Shown here in pieces: positions 1 to 6,213 of a stretch of 13,343 nucleotides of DNA. A model generated the notes under the pieces. It was not told where the DNA came from. It worked only from the letters and a program-made list of their open reading frames with translations, and made no database searches. The DNA comes from an uncultured Cellvibrio sp. Its GTDB lineage: Bacteria; Pseudomonadota; Gammaproteobacteria; Pseudomonadales; Cellvibrionaceae. The first letter of the stretch is position 1; each line of letters opens with the position of its first letter. The stretch is taken from assembly GCA_946482385.1 (NCBI GenBank), contig CAMLRI010000012.1, positions 1 to 13,343 of the forward strand, read 5' to 3'. The translations under genes were made by a program, and so were the position numbers.

Positions 1-326
1 GGCGCTATCAGGCGTGCCATTTACCGCAAATGGCGGCAGCTGTTGGTTTGGCGCTGAGTGAGCCACAGGTGCCCACACTAATGCTAAGCGGGGAGTTGGA
101 TCCTATTACGCCCCCCGCCTGGGCGCAGGATTTGAAACAGCGTTGGCCCGGCTTGCAGTGGATCAAGCGCGACCAGGTGGCGCATTCGGTGTTGGCGGAA
201 GAGCCTTGTGTGTTGGCAGATTTGGCGGAGTTTTTGCGTCAGCCCAGCGCGACCTTTACGCCTTGTGATGGTTCACAGAAAACCCTGTTATCGCAAACGG
301 GTACAGCCAAGGAGCCAGATCATTGA
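1..326 (+). CDS. alpha/beta hydrolase, C-terminal part (TAP-like domain), 5' truncated by window edge
   Basis: The open frame runs in from the left edge (first full codon at base 3) and stops with TGA at 324-326, leaving about 107 residues. They resemble the C-terminal domain of the secreted tripeptidyl-aminopeptidase-like (TAP) alpha/beta hydrolases. The segment LMLSGELDPITPP carries the usual acid residue (Asp of the D-x-x-T-P motif), and AHS about 35 residues later carries the probable catalytic His. The nucleophile Ser and any signal peptide lie outside the window. A Cys near the visible start (YQACHLP) is typical of exported members. The natural substrate cannot be told. ATG 30 is internal, because the frame is open upstream of it. 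The gene is followed by a possible ABC-ATPase remnant and then a terminator. Confidence 0.8.
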   Translation, partial: RYQACHLPQMAAAVGLALSEPQVPTLMLSGELDPITPPAWAQDLKQRWPGLQWIKRDQVAHSVLAEEPCVLADLAEFLRQPSATFTPCDGSQKTLLSQTGTAKEPDH

Positions 327-390
327 GCGCGATATTGTTAAGGTGCTCGCCGATAAAACCTCTGCCGCCCATAAAAATTCTTGCTTATAA
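319..390 (+). pseudogene. possible decayed start of an ABC-transporter ATPase gene
   Basis: GGAG at 311-314 is placed like a ribosome binding site before an ATC codon at 319. The frame from there reads I-I-E-R-D-I-V-K-V-L-A-D-K-T before a stop at 388-390. This resembles the first residues of ABC ATPases of the 'M-I-E-V-R-D-I-V-K' type, with the ATG replaced by ATC and the rest of the gene missing. In many gammaproteobacteria an alpha/beta hydrolase of the preceding type overlaps such an ATPase gene (recalled, not checked). No Walker A or other ATPase motif remains, so this is only a suggestion. It could be chance sequence between the hydrolase stop and the terminator. Confidence 0.3.
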
Positions 391-401
391 AAACTGACCG
401 C

Positions 402-438
402 CCATAAAAAAACCACCGCGAAGGTGGTTTTTTTATGG
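402..438. terminator. bidirectional intrinsic terminator
   Basis: A perfect 16-base inverted repeat (402-417 and 423-438) encloses the loop GCGAA. The GC-rich core is CCACC/GGTGG, flanked by seven A on the left and seven T on the right, so it ends with a U-tract on both strands. It lies between the hydrolase (+) and ppnP (-) and would stop transcripts from both sides. Confidence 0.9.
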
Positions 439-456
439 CTTGTGGTGCAGCGAAAA

Positions 457-738
457 TTATTCGTAGCAGCACAAATAAGAAGTTTCTACATCGGCAGTCA
501 CTTTAAAGCGCTGGTTGGCTTCCACAATAAAGGTTTGGCCTTTGGTGAAAGTTTGCGCTTTGTCGCTGCCGGGCAGAACCACAGTCAGGCTGCCGCTAAC
601 AACGGTCATGTATTCTTTTTGGCTGGTGCCGAACTCATAGCTGCCTTTGGCCATAACGCCGATAGTGGCGGGCAGGGTTTCGGTTTGGAAAGCGATGGAT
701 TTAACTGCGCCATCAAAATATTCATTCACTTTAAACAT
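457..738 (-). CDS. ppnP: pyrimidine/purine nucleoside phosphorylase PpnP (DUF1255/YaiE family)
   Basis: This is a 93-residue cupin-fold protein that phosphorolyses a wide range of nucleosides to free base and ribose-1-phosphate in the cytoplasm (role known for E. coli PpnP, 94 residues). Visible family marks are [12 protein letters not shown] at residues 4-15, [16 protein letters not shown] at 42-57 and the ending TSYLCCYE at 86-93. All align by eye with E. coli YaiE. The start at 738 is chosen because it gives the family length and has AAGG (bases 747-750) 8 bases upstream. The frame stays open up to 786, but that extension lacks family character. The gene is monocistronic: the bidirectional terminator lies downstream and the tRNA-Asn terminator upstream. 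No promoter is obvious in 739-853. Confidence 0.92.
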   Translation of the reverse strand: MFKVNEYFDGAVKSIAFQTETLPATIGVMAKGSYEFGTSQKEYMTVVSGSLTVVLPGSDKAQTFTKGQTFIVEANQRFKVTADVETSYLCCYE

Positions 739-855
739 GATGTATACCTTGGTTGTTGGATTCGCCTGAGCTTGCCGGGGAATCACAGTGGAAGGGGCGG
801 GCGATGCCGTACTGCAAGGGCGACATTAAACCCGTGATGGTTTTATTGCGCGCAC

Positions 856-883
856 AAAAAAGGCCGCATAAATGCGGCCTTTT
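856..883 (-). terminator. intrinsic terminator of tRNA-Asn
   Basis: The stem AAAAGGCCGCAT (858-869) pairs with ATGCGGCCTTTT (872-883) around a two-base loop. On the minus strand it ends in a run of six T (856-861). It lies 7 bases beyond the CCA end of tRNA-Asn. Confidence 0.85.
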
Positions 884-890
884 AGAATTT

Positions 891-966
891 TGGCTCCGCC
901 TGCTGGACTCGAACCAGCGACCCAATGATTAACAGTCATTTGCTCTACCGACTGAGCTAAGGCGGA
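891..966 (-). tRNA. tRNA-Asn(GTT)
   Basis: This is a 76-nt cloverleaf read on the minus strand. It starts TCCGCC and ends GGCGGA plus the discriminator base and an encoded CCA (891-893). The D arm is TAGCTCAGTCGGTAGAGC. The anticodon loop CTGTTAA carries GTT. The T arm contains GGTTCGAGTCC. It is a single-gene unit with its own promoter and terminator. Confidence 0.97.
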
Positions 967-996
967 TCGGTGACTTCCGCTGTGGAAGTGGTGCGC

Positions 997-1025
997 ATGA
1001 TATAGATGAGGTTTGCCTCGGTCAA
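997..1025 (-). promoter_or_regulatory. sigma70-type promoter of tRNA-Asn
   Basis: On the minus strand there is a -35 TTGACC (1020-1025), a 17-base spacer, a -10 TATCAT (997-1002) and then a GC-rich discriminator GCGCACC. That discriminator is typical of promoters under stringent control. The predicted start is about 25 bases before the mature tRNA end. The spacer segment ACCTCATC and the GCGCACCACT stretch recur at the tRNA-Pro promoter. Confidence 0.8.
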
Positions 1026-1153
1026 CACCTTTTTTATAAAAAAATCAGGGGTATAGCTAAGGTCGTCTACAAAAACTACAGGCTGTATTTTCACTGTACA
1101 AAGTGCAAAAAAATTGGCTATTTCGGCTTGGGTATTGCTGTGTTGGGCGCTGC

Positions 1154-2215
1154 CTAAGGGCGCAATAACACCAGTTTAAAACTGCCGTTATTGGCCAGGG
1201 TTTGCACTTGACGGAACAAGCCGGCCGCCTTTTTTTCCAGCGGAATAAATTGGTTGACCACAAACAGCGCCAGGCCATTGTTTTTTAGCAGGCGGCGCGC
1301 AGCGGCGACAAAGCGCTCGGTGAGCTCCCCTTCAACACTAAAGCCCTGATGAAAGGGCGGGTTGCACAAAATCACATCTACCGGCACTTGTATGTGGGCG
1401 GCGCAGTCATCCCCTAGTACCTGGGCGTTAAGTCCCCAGGCAAGGGTATTTTCCCGGGCGCTGAGCAGGGCGGCGGCGTTGTTGTCGGTCAGAAACCATT
1501 GCGCGATGGTTTGGCAGGCGGGCAGGCGGCTGGCCATCAGGCTGAGGTAGCCATAGCCACAGCCTAAATCCAGGCAGCTGGTTGGCTGGATTCCTTGGGT
1601 TTGCAGTGCCAGGGCTAAGTGCTCGATTAAGAATACACTGCCTTGATCCAGCTTGTTCCAGCCAAATTGTCCGGGTTTGCTGAGGATTTTCCCTTGGCTG
1701 TCACTATAAATGGGGCGCAGTTGTTCATAATCGCTGGTGTCCAGGGCGAGCTCCGCTGCGAATGCGTTGTGCTTTTCCAGCACAGCCACATAGGCCATAC
1801 CCAATTTTTGACTGGTTTTACTGCAGCCGAGTAGCTTGACCATTTTGTCGATATAAGTTTTGATCCCCTCATTTTTTTGCCCGGCAATATAAAGCCGCCC
1901 GCCGGGTCGCAGGCAGCGCCAGGCTTGGTTGAACAGCTGGTGCACTACCGGCTTTTCCTTGGAGATGCGGTAGTAAACCTGTGCCAGGCTGTTGTCGGCA
2001 ATATGGTTTAGGTCGAGGTCGCAAAACTGGGCGTTCCAGCCTTGTTGGCCCATGGCCTGGGCTATGTCCCAGCGGTTGGAGACCACAGATAGCTCGCTTT
2101 GGGCTCGTAACGATTGCCACTCGGGTGTGGCGTTTTCGTCCAGGCACCAGAGTGCCGGGGCAGGCTGGCGCTGTTGCAGCTGTTGCAGCAGCCAGGAAAA
2201 GGCGGGATCGCTCAT
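1154..2215 (-). CDS. RsmC/RlmG-like class I SAM-dependent rRNA guanine-N2 methyltransferase
   Basis: This 353-residue protein is probably a cytoplasmic enzyme that methylates a guanine N2 in rRNA. It has the duplicated-domain layout of RsmC (16S G1207) and RlmG (23S G1835). The N-terminal half is a degenerate methyltransferase fold (LRPGGRLYIAGQKNEG, 102-117). The C-terminal half is catalytic, with SAM motif I DLGCGYGYLS at 216-225 and the target-binding motif NPPFHQG at 285-291. PGQFGWNKLDQGS at 181-193 matches the 'PGvFs..glD.GS' family signature. CNPPFHQ favours RlmG, but the ending 'QTLANNGSFKLVLL' recalls RsmC, so I cannot assign the site. The ATG at 2215 lies 13 bases after the rsuA stop. 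It is preferred over the open frame up to 2407, which overlaps rsuA. It is the last gene of the folD-truC-rsuA cluster. Confidence 0.85.
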   Translation of the reverse strand: MSDPAFSWLLQQLQQRQPAPALWCLDENATPEWQSLRAQSELSVVSNRWDIAQAMGQQGWNAQFCDLDLNHIADNSLAQVYYRISKEKPVVHQLFNQAWRCLRPGGRLYIAGQKNEGIKTYIDKMVKLLGCSKTSQKLGMAYVAVLEKHNAFAAELALDTSDYEQLRPIYSDSQGKILSKPGQFGWNKLDQGSVFLIEHLALALQTQGIQPTSCLDLGCGYGYLSLMASRLPACQTIAQWFLTDNNAAALLSARENTLAWGLNAQVLGDDCAAHIQVPVDVILCNPPFHQGFSVEGELTERFVAAARRLLKNNGLALFVVNQFIPLEKKAAGLFRQVQTLANNGSFKLVLLRP

Positions 2216-2228
2216 GGTTATTGACCCA

Positions 2229-2921
2229 TCAGGAAAAACTATTGATTTCGGCGGCGCCAAGTGCACGGTATTGGCCGGGAGCCAGGGCTTCATCCAATTG
2301 GATGCTGCCAATTTGTGCACGGTGCAGGGCGACAACCCGATTGCCCAGGGCAGCAAACATACGCTTAACCTGATGGTACTTGCCTTCGTGGATATCCAGC
2401 CAGGCATTGTGGCTGTCGATCAGCTCCAGGCGGGCGGGGCGGGTAGGCTGCTTTTCGCCGTGCAGCTGCACACCCTCGGCAAAGCGTGCGGCAGTTTCGC
2501 TGGCAATGGGTTCGGCGGTGGTTACCCGGTAGCGCTTGCTGCACTCGCGCTTGGGTGAGGTAATGCGGTGGTTCCACTGGCCGTCGTCGGTGATCAGTAC
2601 CAGGCCGGTAGTATCCAGGTCCAGTCGCCCGGCAATTTGCAGGCTGGCTTTGCGCGGCAGTTCCAACAAGTCCAGCACTGTGGGGTGATCGGCATCGCTG
2701 TTGGCGCAGACATAGCCGGCAGGTTTGTGCAGCATTAAATAGCGCAGGGGTATGGTTGCGATGATTTGCTCATCCACTTGCACCACTTCGCTGCCGCGCA
2801 GTTGGTAGGCGCCCTGGCTGGCTGCGCTGCCATCAATGCGCACCCGCCCGGCTTTAATGAGTTTTTGAATTTGCGAGCGCGAGTAATCGCTGTTATTGCT
2901 GATAAAAGCATCCAGGCGCAT
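2229..2921 (-). CDS. rsuA: 16S rRNA pseudouridine(516) synthase RsuA
   Basis: This 230-residue protein (E. coli RsuA has 231) isomerises U516 of 16S rRNA to pseudouridine. An N-terminal S4 RNA-binding domain covers about residues 1-45 (MRLDAFISNN, SRSQIQKLIKAGRV). The RsuA-type catalytic domain follows. It has HKPAGYV at 65-71 and GRLDLDTTGLVLITDDG from 98, with the presumed catalytic Asp at 101. EGKYHQVKRMFAALGN near the end is also typical. The start at 2921 gives the S4 domain at residue 1, has GGGGAGA just upstream, and sits 2 bases after the truC stop, so the two are probably translated together. The frame is open further upstream but only as a shadow of truC. Confidence 0.94.
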   Translation of the reverse strand: MRLDAFISNNSDYSRSQIQKLIKAGRVRIDGSAASQGAYQLRGSEVVQVDEQIIATIPLRYLMLHKPAGYVCANSDADHPTVLDLLELPRKASLQIAGRLDLDTTGLVLITDDGQWNHRITSPKRECSKRYRVTTAEPIASETAARFAEGVQLHGEKQPTRPARLELIDSHNAWLDIHEGKYHQVKRMFAALGNRVVALHRAQIGSIQLDEALAPGQYRALGAAEINSFS

Positions 2922-2923
2922 GT

Positions 2924-3685
2924 TTAGTCTCCCCTTGTTGCCAATGCCTGCCAGCGGCTGGGTATGGCATCTTGCCAGCCCAGTTGCTGTAGCAGTTGGT
3001 AAAAATTGTTTTCCAATGGCGCCACCAGTTGCAGAGGTGTTTGCTCTATGGGGTGTATGCAGTGCAATTCGGTGGCCGCCAGCAGCAGGCGATGGCAGCC
3101 CAGCGCCTGCTGAAACATGCGGTTGTGGCGCCCCTTGCCATGCTTGGCGTCGCCAATAATCGGGTGATTGATGTGCTTGAGGTGGCGGCGAATTTGGTGC
3201 TTGCGCCCGGTAAGGGGCTGGCATTCCACCAGCGAATAACGGCTGCTGGGGTATTTGTCGACTGGGATGGGGAGCTCTACGCTGGCCAGGTGGCGATAGC
3301 GGGTTTGGGCATCCTGGGCGGGTTTGTCTTGCCGGCTATCGGCATAGTCATCCGGGTCTTCTTTTAAGGGGTGGTCAATCAGGCCTTCACCCAGGCAATG
3401 GCCGCGCACCACTGCCAGGTAAGTTTTGCGCACCTGCTGTTGCTGGAATTGTTCGCCAAGCAGGCGCGCTGTTGCCGCCGATAAGGCAAATAGCAGCAGG
3501 CCAGAGGTAGGTTTGTCGAGGCGATGCACAGGGAACACAGGCTGTCCCAGTTGATCGCGCAAGAGTTGCAAGGCAAAGCGGGTTTCGTGGCGGTCGATAG
3601 GGCTGCGGTGAACCAACAGCCCTGAGGGTTTGTTGATCGCCACCAGATGCTCGTCTTTAAACACAATCTCAAGGGGTTGGTTCAT
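2924..3685 (-). CDS. truC: tRNA pseudouridine(65) synthase TruC
   Basis: This 253-residue RluA-superfamily pseudouridine synthase is expected to modify U65 in the acceptor stem of tRNA-Ile and tRNA-Asp (E. coli role). It has no S4 domain, as is normal for TruC. Marks seen are NKPSGLLVHRSPIDR near 18-32, the catalytic motif HRLDKPTSG at 54-62 (Asp57), GRKHQIRRHLKH at 159-170 and HPIIGDAKHG at 173-182. The alignment with E. coli TruC (260 residues) is close along the whole length. It lies between folD (33 bases upstream) and rsuA (2 bases downstream) on the minus strand, consistent with one transcript. No strong ribosome binding site is visible before the ATG. Neither of its known target tRNAs is encoded in this window. 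Confidence 0.94.
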   Translation of the reverse strand: MNQPLEIVFKDEHLVAINKPSGLLVHRSPIDRHETRFALQLLRDQLGQPVFPVHRLDKPTSGLLLFALSAATARLLGEQFQQQQVRKTYLAVVRGHCLGEGLIDHPLKEDPDDYADSRQDKPAQDAQTRYRHLASVELPIPVDKYPSSRYSLVECQPLTGRKHQIRRHLKHINHPIIGDAKHGKGRHNRMFQQALGCHRLLLAATELHCIHPIEQTPLQLVAPLENNFYQLLQQLGWQDAIPSRWQALATRGD

Positions 3686-3718
3686 GGGGCCTGCAGCGGT
3701 GGCGATAACAAAAGGGAT

Positions 3719-4564
3719 TTAGCCGATTTTTTTCTCGCCGGAATCGACGCTTTGGTAAATCAGGGTATTGATGGTCATGGGGCCAACGCCACCGGGAACC
3801 GGGGTGTAGGCGGCAACGCGATCTACCAAGGGGCCAAGTTCGATATCGCCTACACCGCCTGGATGGTAGCCGGCGTCCACCACTACGGCGCCATCTTTAA
3901 TCCATTCGGCTTTAATAAATTCCGGCTTGCCCACGGCACCCACAATAATGTCGGCCTGTTTGATCAGTGCTGGCAGGTTTTGGGTGCGTGAATGGCAAAT
4001 GGTCACAGTGGCGTTGGCATTCAGCAGCATCATGGCCATAGGTTTACCCAGGATCGGGCTGCGGCCGACAACCACGGCGTGTTTGTCGGCGATTTCAATA
4101 CCGTAGGCTTCCAGTAAACGCATAATGCCCTTGGGGGTTGCGCAGCCGTAGGCTTCTTCGCCCATGGCCATACGGCCAAAGCCGAGGCAGGTCACACCAT
4201 CCACATCTTTTTCGGCGGCTATGGCATCAAAGCACAAGCGCTCATCAATTTGATGGGGCACTGGGTGCTGCAACAAAATACCGTGCACATTGGGGTTATT
4301 GTTGAGTTCGGTAATTTTGGCCAGCAGTTGTTCGGTGGTGGTGCTGGATGGCATTTCCACGCGAATTGACTCCATGCCAATACGGGTGCAGGCATTACCC
4401 TTCATTTTTACATAGGTGGCGGAGGCGGGATCATCGCCCACCAGAATGGTGGCCAGGATGGGTGTTTGGCCGTTGCCGCGCGCCTTAAGGGCCGCTACGC
4501 GTTGGGAGAGTTCCTGTTCGGTTTTTGCGGCAAGCGCTTTGCCATCCAATACCAATGCAGACAT
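3719..4564 (-). CDS. folD: bifunctional methylenetetrahydrofolate dehydrogenase / methenyltetrahydrofolate cyclohydrolase
   Basis: This 281-residue cytoplasmic enzyme interconverts 5,10-methylene-THF and 10-formyl-THF using NADP. The catalytic pair is present as Y51-x-x-x-K55 in [15 protein letters not shown] at 97-101 supplies the conserved Gln99, and KDVDG at 119-123 the conserved Asp122. The nucleotide-binding turn is GRSPILGKP at 167-175, and the C-terminal signature is [11 protein letters not shown] at 254-264. Several motifs differ from the E. coli form (LQHPVP for LQLPLP, CATPKGI for [17 protein letters not shown] for GINRLENGKVVGD), so this appears to be another FolD subtype. It is the first gene of a minus-strand cluster with three RNA-modification genes. 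The upstream gap to tRNA-His is 205 bases. Confidence 0.95.
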   Translation of the reverse strand: MSALVLDGKALAAKTEQELSQRVAALKARGNGQTPILATILVGDDPASATYVKMKGNACTRIGMESIRVEMPSSTTTEQLLAKITELNNNPNVHGILLQHPVPHQIDERLCFDAIAAEKDVDGVTCLGFGRMAMGEEAYGCATPKGIMRLLEAYGIEIADKHAVVVGRSPILGKPMAMMLLNANATVTICHSRTQNLPALIKQADIIVGAVGKPEFIKAEWIKDGAVVVDAGYHPGGVGDIELGPLVDRVAAYTPVPGGVGPMTINTLIYQSVDSGEKKIG

Positions 4565-4769
4565 GGATTAATACCTGTGGTGAGTTGTTAGAAAAGAAGG
4601 GGATAAACATTGCCGAAAAAAGTGCGCGCATTTTCCCACAAGCCTTTGCCTGGCGCCAAGGAAAAACACTGTCTTTAATGCTGCTGTTGGTTGTTGTCAG
4701 CTGGTCGGGCAAATAGCGGAAAAGCGAAAAAAGCTAAGGTGATGAAAGACGTATTTTTGAGGGGAAATA

Positions 4770-4846
4770 TGGGGTGGCTGATGGGGATCGAACCCACGAC
4801 CACTGGAATCACAATCCAGGGCTCTACCGACTGAGCTACAGCCACC
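4770..4846 (-). tRNA. tRNA-His(GTG)
   Basis: This 77-nt cloverleaf on the minus strand begins GGTGGCTGTAGCTCAG and has the anticodon loop ATTGTGATT (GTG). It ends with an encoded CCA at 4770-4772. The extra 5' G needed by histidyl-tRNA synthetase is encoded, and the sequence is nearly identical to E. coli tRNA-His. It is the last tRNA of the Pro-Arg-His operon. No strong intrinsic terminator is seen between it and folD. Confidence 0.97.
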
Positions 4847-4849
4847 GTA

Positions 4850-4891
4850 GCAATGTGCAGGGCACATAAAGGAATGTGCGGAGCACATAAA
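4850..4891 (-). repeat. two tandem 21-bp hairpin repeats in the Arg-His tRNA spacer
   Basis: The units at 4850-4870 and 4871-4891 are directly adjacent and differ at one flank base and in the 3-base loop. Each is a small perfect hairpin, ATGTGC-NNN-GCACAT, with loops AGG and GGA on the plus strand. In the tRNA precursor they would form two consecutive 6-bp hairpins between tRNA-Arg and tRNA-His. They are not terminators, as no adequate U-run follows in the direction of transcription. A function in processing is possible but inferred. Confidence 0.85.
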
Positions 4892-4915
4892 AAAGAGTCT
4901 TGCGAGAGGCGGATA

Positions 4916-4992
4916 TGGCGCGCCCGGCAGGATTCGAACCTGCGACCACCCGCTTAGAAGGCGGGTGCTCTATCCAGCTGAGCTACGGGCGC
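4916..4992 (-). tRNA. tRNA-Arg(TCT)
   Basis: This 77-nt cloverleaf on the minus strand begins GCGCCCGTAGCTCAGC and has the anticodon loop CTTCTAA (TCT, reads AGA/AGG). Its T arm carries GGTTCGAATCC, and CCA is encoded at 4916-4918. It is the middle gene of the Pro-Arg-His operon. Confidence 0.97.
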
Positions 4993-5027
4993 ATGCTGGA
5001 AACAAACCTTCGCAGGCTCGTTAAAAA

Positions 5028-5104
5028 TGGTCGGAGTGGAGGGATTCGAACCCCCGACATTCTGCTCCCAAAGCAGACGCGCTACCGGGCTGCGCTACAC
5101 TCCG
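5028..5104 (-). tRNA. tRNA-Pro(TGG)
   Basis: This 77-nt cloverleaf on the minus strand begins CGGAGTGTAGCGCAGCC and has the anticodon loop TTTGGGA (TGG). Its T arm is GGGGGTTCGAATCCC, and CCA is encoded at 5028-5030. It is the first gene of the operon, about 34 bases after the -10 element. Confidence 0.97.
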
Positions 5105-5137
5105 AACTAAAAACGTTGTGCGTTTCGAGTGGTGCGC

Positions 5138-5166
5138 ATCATACTGATGAGGTATGGGTGAGTCAA
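5138..5166 (-). promoter_or_regulatory. sigma70-type promoter of the tRNA Pro-Arg-His operon
   Basis: On the minus strand there is a -35 TTGACT (5161-5166), a 17-base spacer, a -10 TATGAT (5138-5143) and a GC-rich discriminator GCGCACC. The spacing matches the tRNA-Asn promoter exactly. The spacer octamer ACCTCATC and the downstream GCGCACCACT occupy identical places in both. Confidence 0.82.
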
Positions 5167-5313
5167 CGAAAAAAATACAATGAAATAAAATATTTACCAG
5201 CGTCAGCCAAGAAATAACCAGCTTGCTTACGCACTGTGCGGCACCGCAGTTTGCCCCTTGTTTGTGCTAGCTGTGCTGGTCAGAATAAGCGCTGTTTTCG
5301 CGGGAGAAACCCT

Positions 5314-5811
5314 ATGCATGATAATAATTTGGCATCGTCCATGAAGTTGGGGATGCGTCGCCTGGCCTCGGGTGTGTGTGTGTTGTCGAGCTGTTTTGAT
5401 GGACAGGAAAAGTTTGCCATGACGGTTTCGTCGGTCACATCAGTCTCTGATTCACCTGCTTCCTTATTGGTGTGCATCAATCAGCAGGTATCCAAACAAG
5501 CCCACCTGACAACACCGGGTTGTCACTTTGCCATCAATATCCTCGGCACTCAGCATCAGGAAGTTTCCAATATATGTGCGGGCCGCTATCCCGAGCGAGA
5601 TAGGTTTTCGATCGGCAACTGGGTTGACCGCGATGGCCTGCCCATCCTGGCCGATGCCCAGGCAGTGTTTATGTGCAAAGCCGATAAAGTGACCAGCTAT
5701 GGCACCCATCATATTGTTATCGCCAAAATCAGCCATGTGTACCTGGGGGCGGATGTGGTATCGCCACTGCTATATGCCGACGGCAGTTATGGCCATTTTG
5801 AGCGCCAGTAA
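5314..5811 (+). CDS. flavin reductase-like protein (FMN-binding split barrel)
   Basis: This 165-residue cytoplasmic protein belongs to the flavin-reductase-like family (PF01613 type, related to HpaC and other short-chain NAD(P)H:flavin oxidoreductases). The typical order is seen: MRRLASGVCVLSS at 14-26, MTVSSVTSVSDSPASLLVCIN at 36-56 (flavin-binding strand and loop), FAINILG at 72-78, GTHHIVIAKI at 130-139, and the ending LLYADGSYGHF. Such proteins usually supply reduced flavin to a partner monooxygenase, but no monooxygenase is visible here, so its partner and substrate are unknown. ATG 5314 is preferred because GGGAG at 5302-5306 sits 7 bases upstream. The frame stays open back to 5236 without family similarity. 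Confidence 0.85.
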   Translation: MHDNNLASSMKLGMRRLASGVCVLSSCFDGQEKFAMTVSSVTSVSDSPASLLVCINQQVSKQAHLTTPGCHFAINILGTQHQEVSNICAGRYPERDRFSIGNWVDRDGLPILADAQAVFMCKADKVTSYGTHHIVIAKISHVYLGADVVSPLLYADGSYGHFERQ

Positions 5812-5835
5812 CCGGTTGCTTTCCCGGTGTGTTTT
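5811..5835 (+). terminator. weak possible terminator after the flavin reductase gene
   Basis: The 5-bp stem ACCGG (5811-5815) / CCGGT (5824-5828) has an 8-base loop, followed by GTGTTTTT. It begins within the stop codon. The short stem makes it only a modest candidate. Confidence 0.4.
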
Positions 5836-6139
5836 TGTACTGCTCCTTTGCCTCTATTTACCCGGATAAAGTTGTGACAGTTTTGTGTCTGCATGGCCTT
5901 TTATTGGGGTGGATTTTCACAGTGGTATCAGCTTGCAATATGAAACTTATGTGTCTACCTGGGGTTTCAGGTTAATGCCCACTAACTCTTTATGCACATC
6001 TAATGTGCGCATGGCGTAGATACGATCACGGCGTGAACAAATCGCTGAAAAACTGCATTTTTAGTCTGTGAAAAAACTGTAACATATTGATATTAAATGA
6101 TATTTTTTAAATGATTAAAAACTGATCAATTTGTTGGGG

Positions 6140-6184
6140 GGGTAGATTTTATAAGCCCTGGAGGGCGTTTCCCAAAATCTATCC
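6140..6184. repeat. two-part hairpin (inverted repeat)
   Basis: The outer arms are 6140-6150 (GGGTAGATTTT) and 6174-6184 (AAAATCTATCC), which pair over 11 positions with one G-T. Between them, GCCCT (6155-6159) pairs with AGGGC (6162-6166). No U-tract follows on the plus strand, so it is not a standard terminator. It could act in a gpsA leader RNA or as a DNA cruciform. Confidence 0.6.
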
Positions 6185-6190
6185 ACCAAG

Positions 6191-6213
6191 TTATCCACAG
6201 AAAATGTGGACAA
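6191..6213. promoter_or_regulatory. inverted pair of DnaA-box-like sites
   Basis: TTATCCACA at 6191-6199 is an exact match to the DnaA consensus TTATNCACA. Five bases on, TGTGGACAA (6205-6213) reads TTGTCCACA on the other strand, one base off the first box. A weaker CTATCCACC (7 of 9) lies at 6179-6187. DnaA binding is inferred from sequence only. Confidence 0.55.

Noticed and set aside
424..837. Plus-strand open frame of 137 codons opposite ppnP
   Set aside because: It is the antisense shadow of a clear PpnP gene, begins inside the terminator and has no family features or ribosome binding site.
1981..2558. Two plus-strand open frames opposite the methyltransferase and rsuA
   Set aside because: Both span the junction of two well-supported minus-strand genes and show no domain.
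3647..3991. Plus-strand open frame of 114 codons opposite folD
   Set aside because: The frame is a shadow of folD; its glycine-rich product reflects reverse reading of conserved folD codons.
4900..5217. Open frame of 105 codons across tRNA-Arg and tRNA-Pro
   Set aside because: It runs through two tRNA genes on the opposite strand and cannot be a real coding gene.
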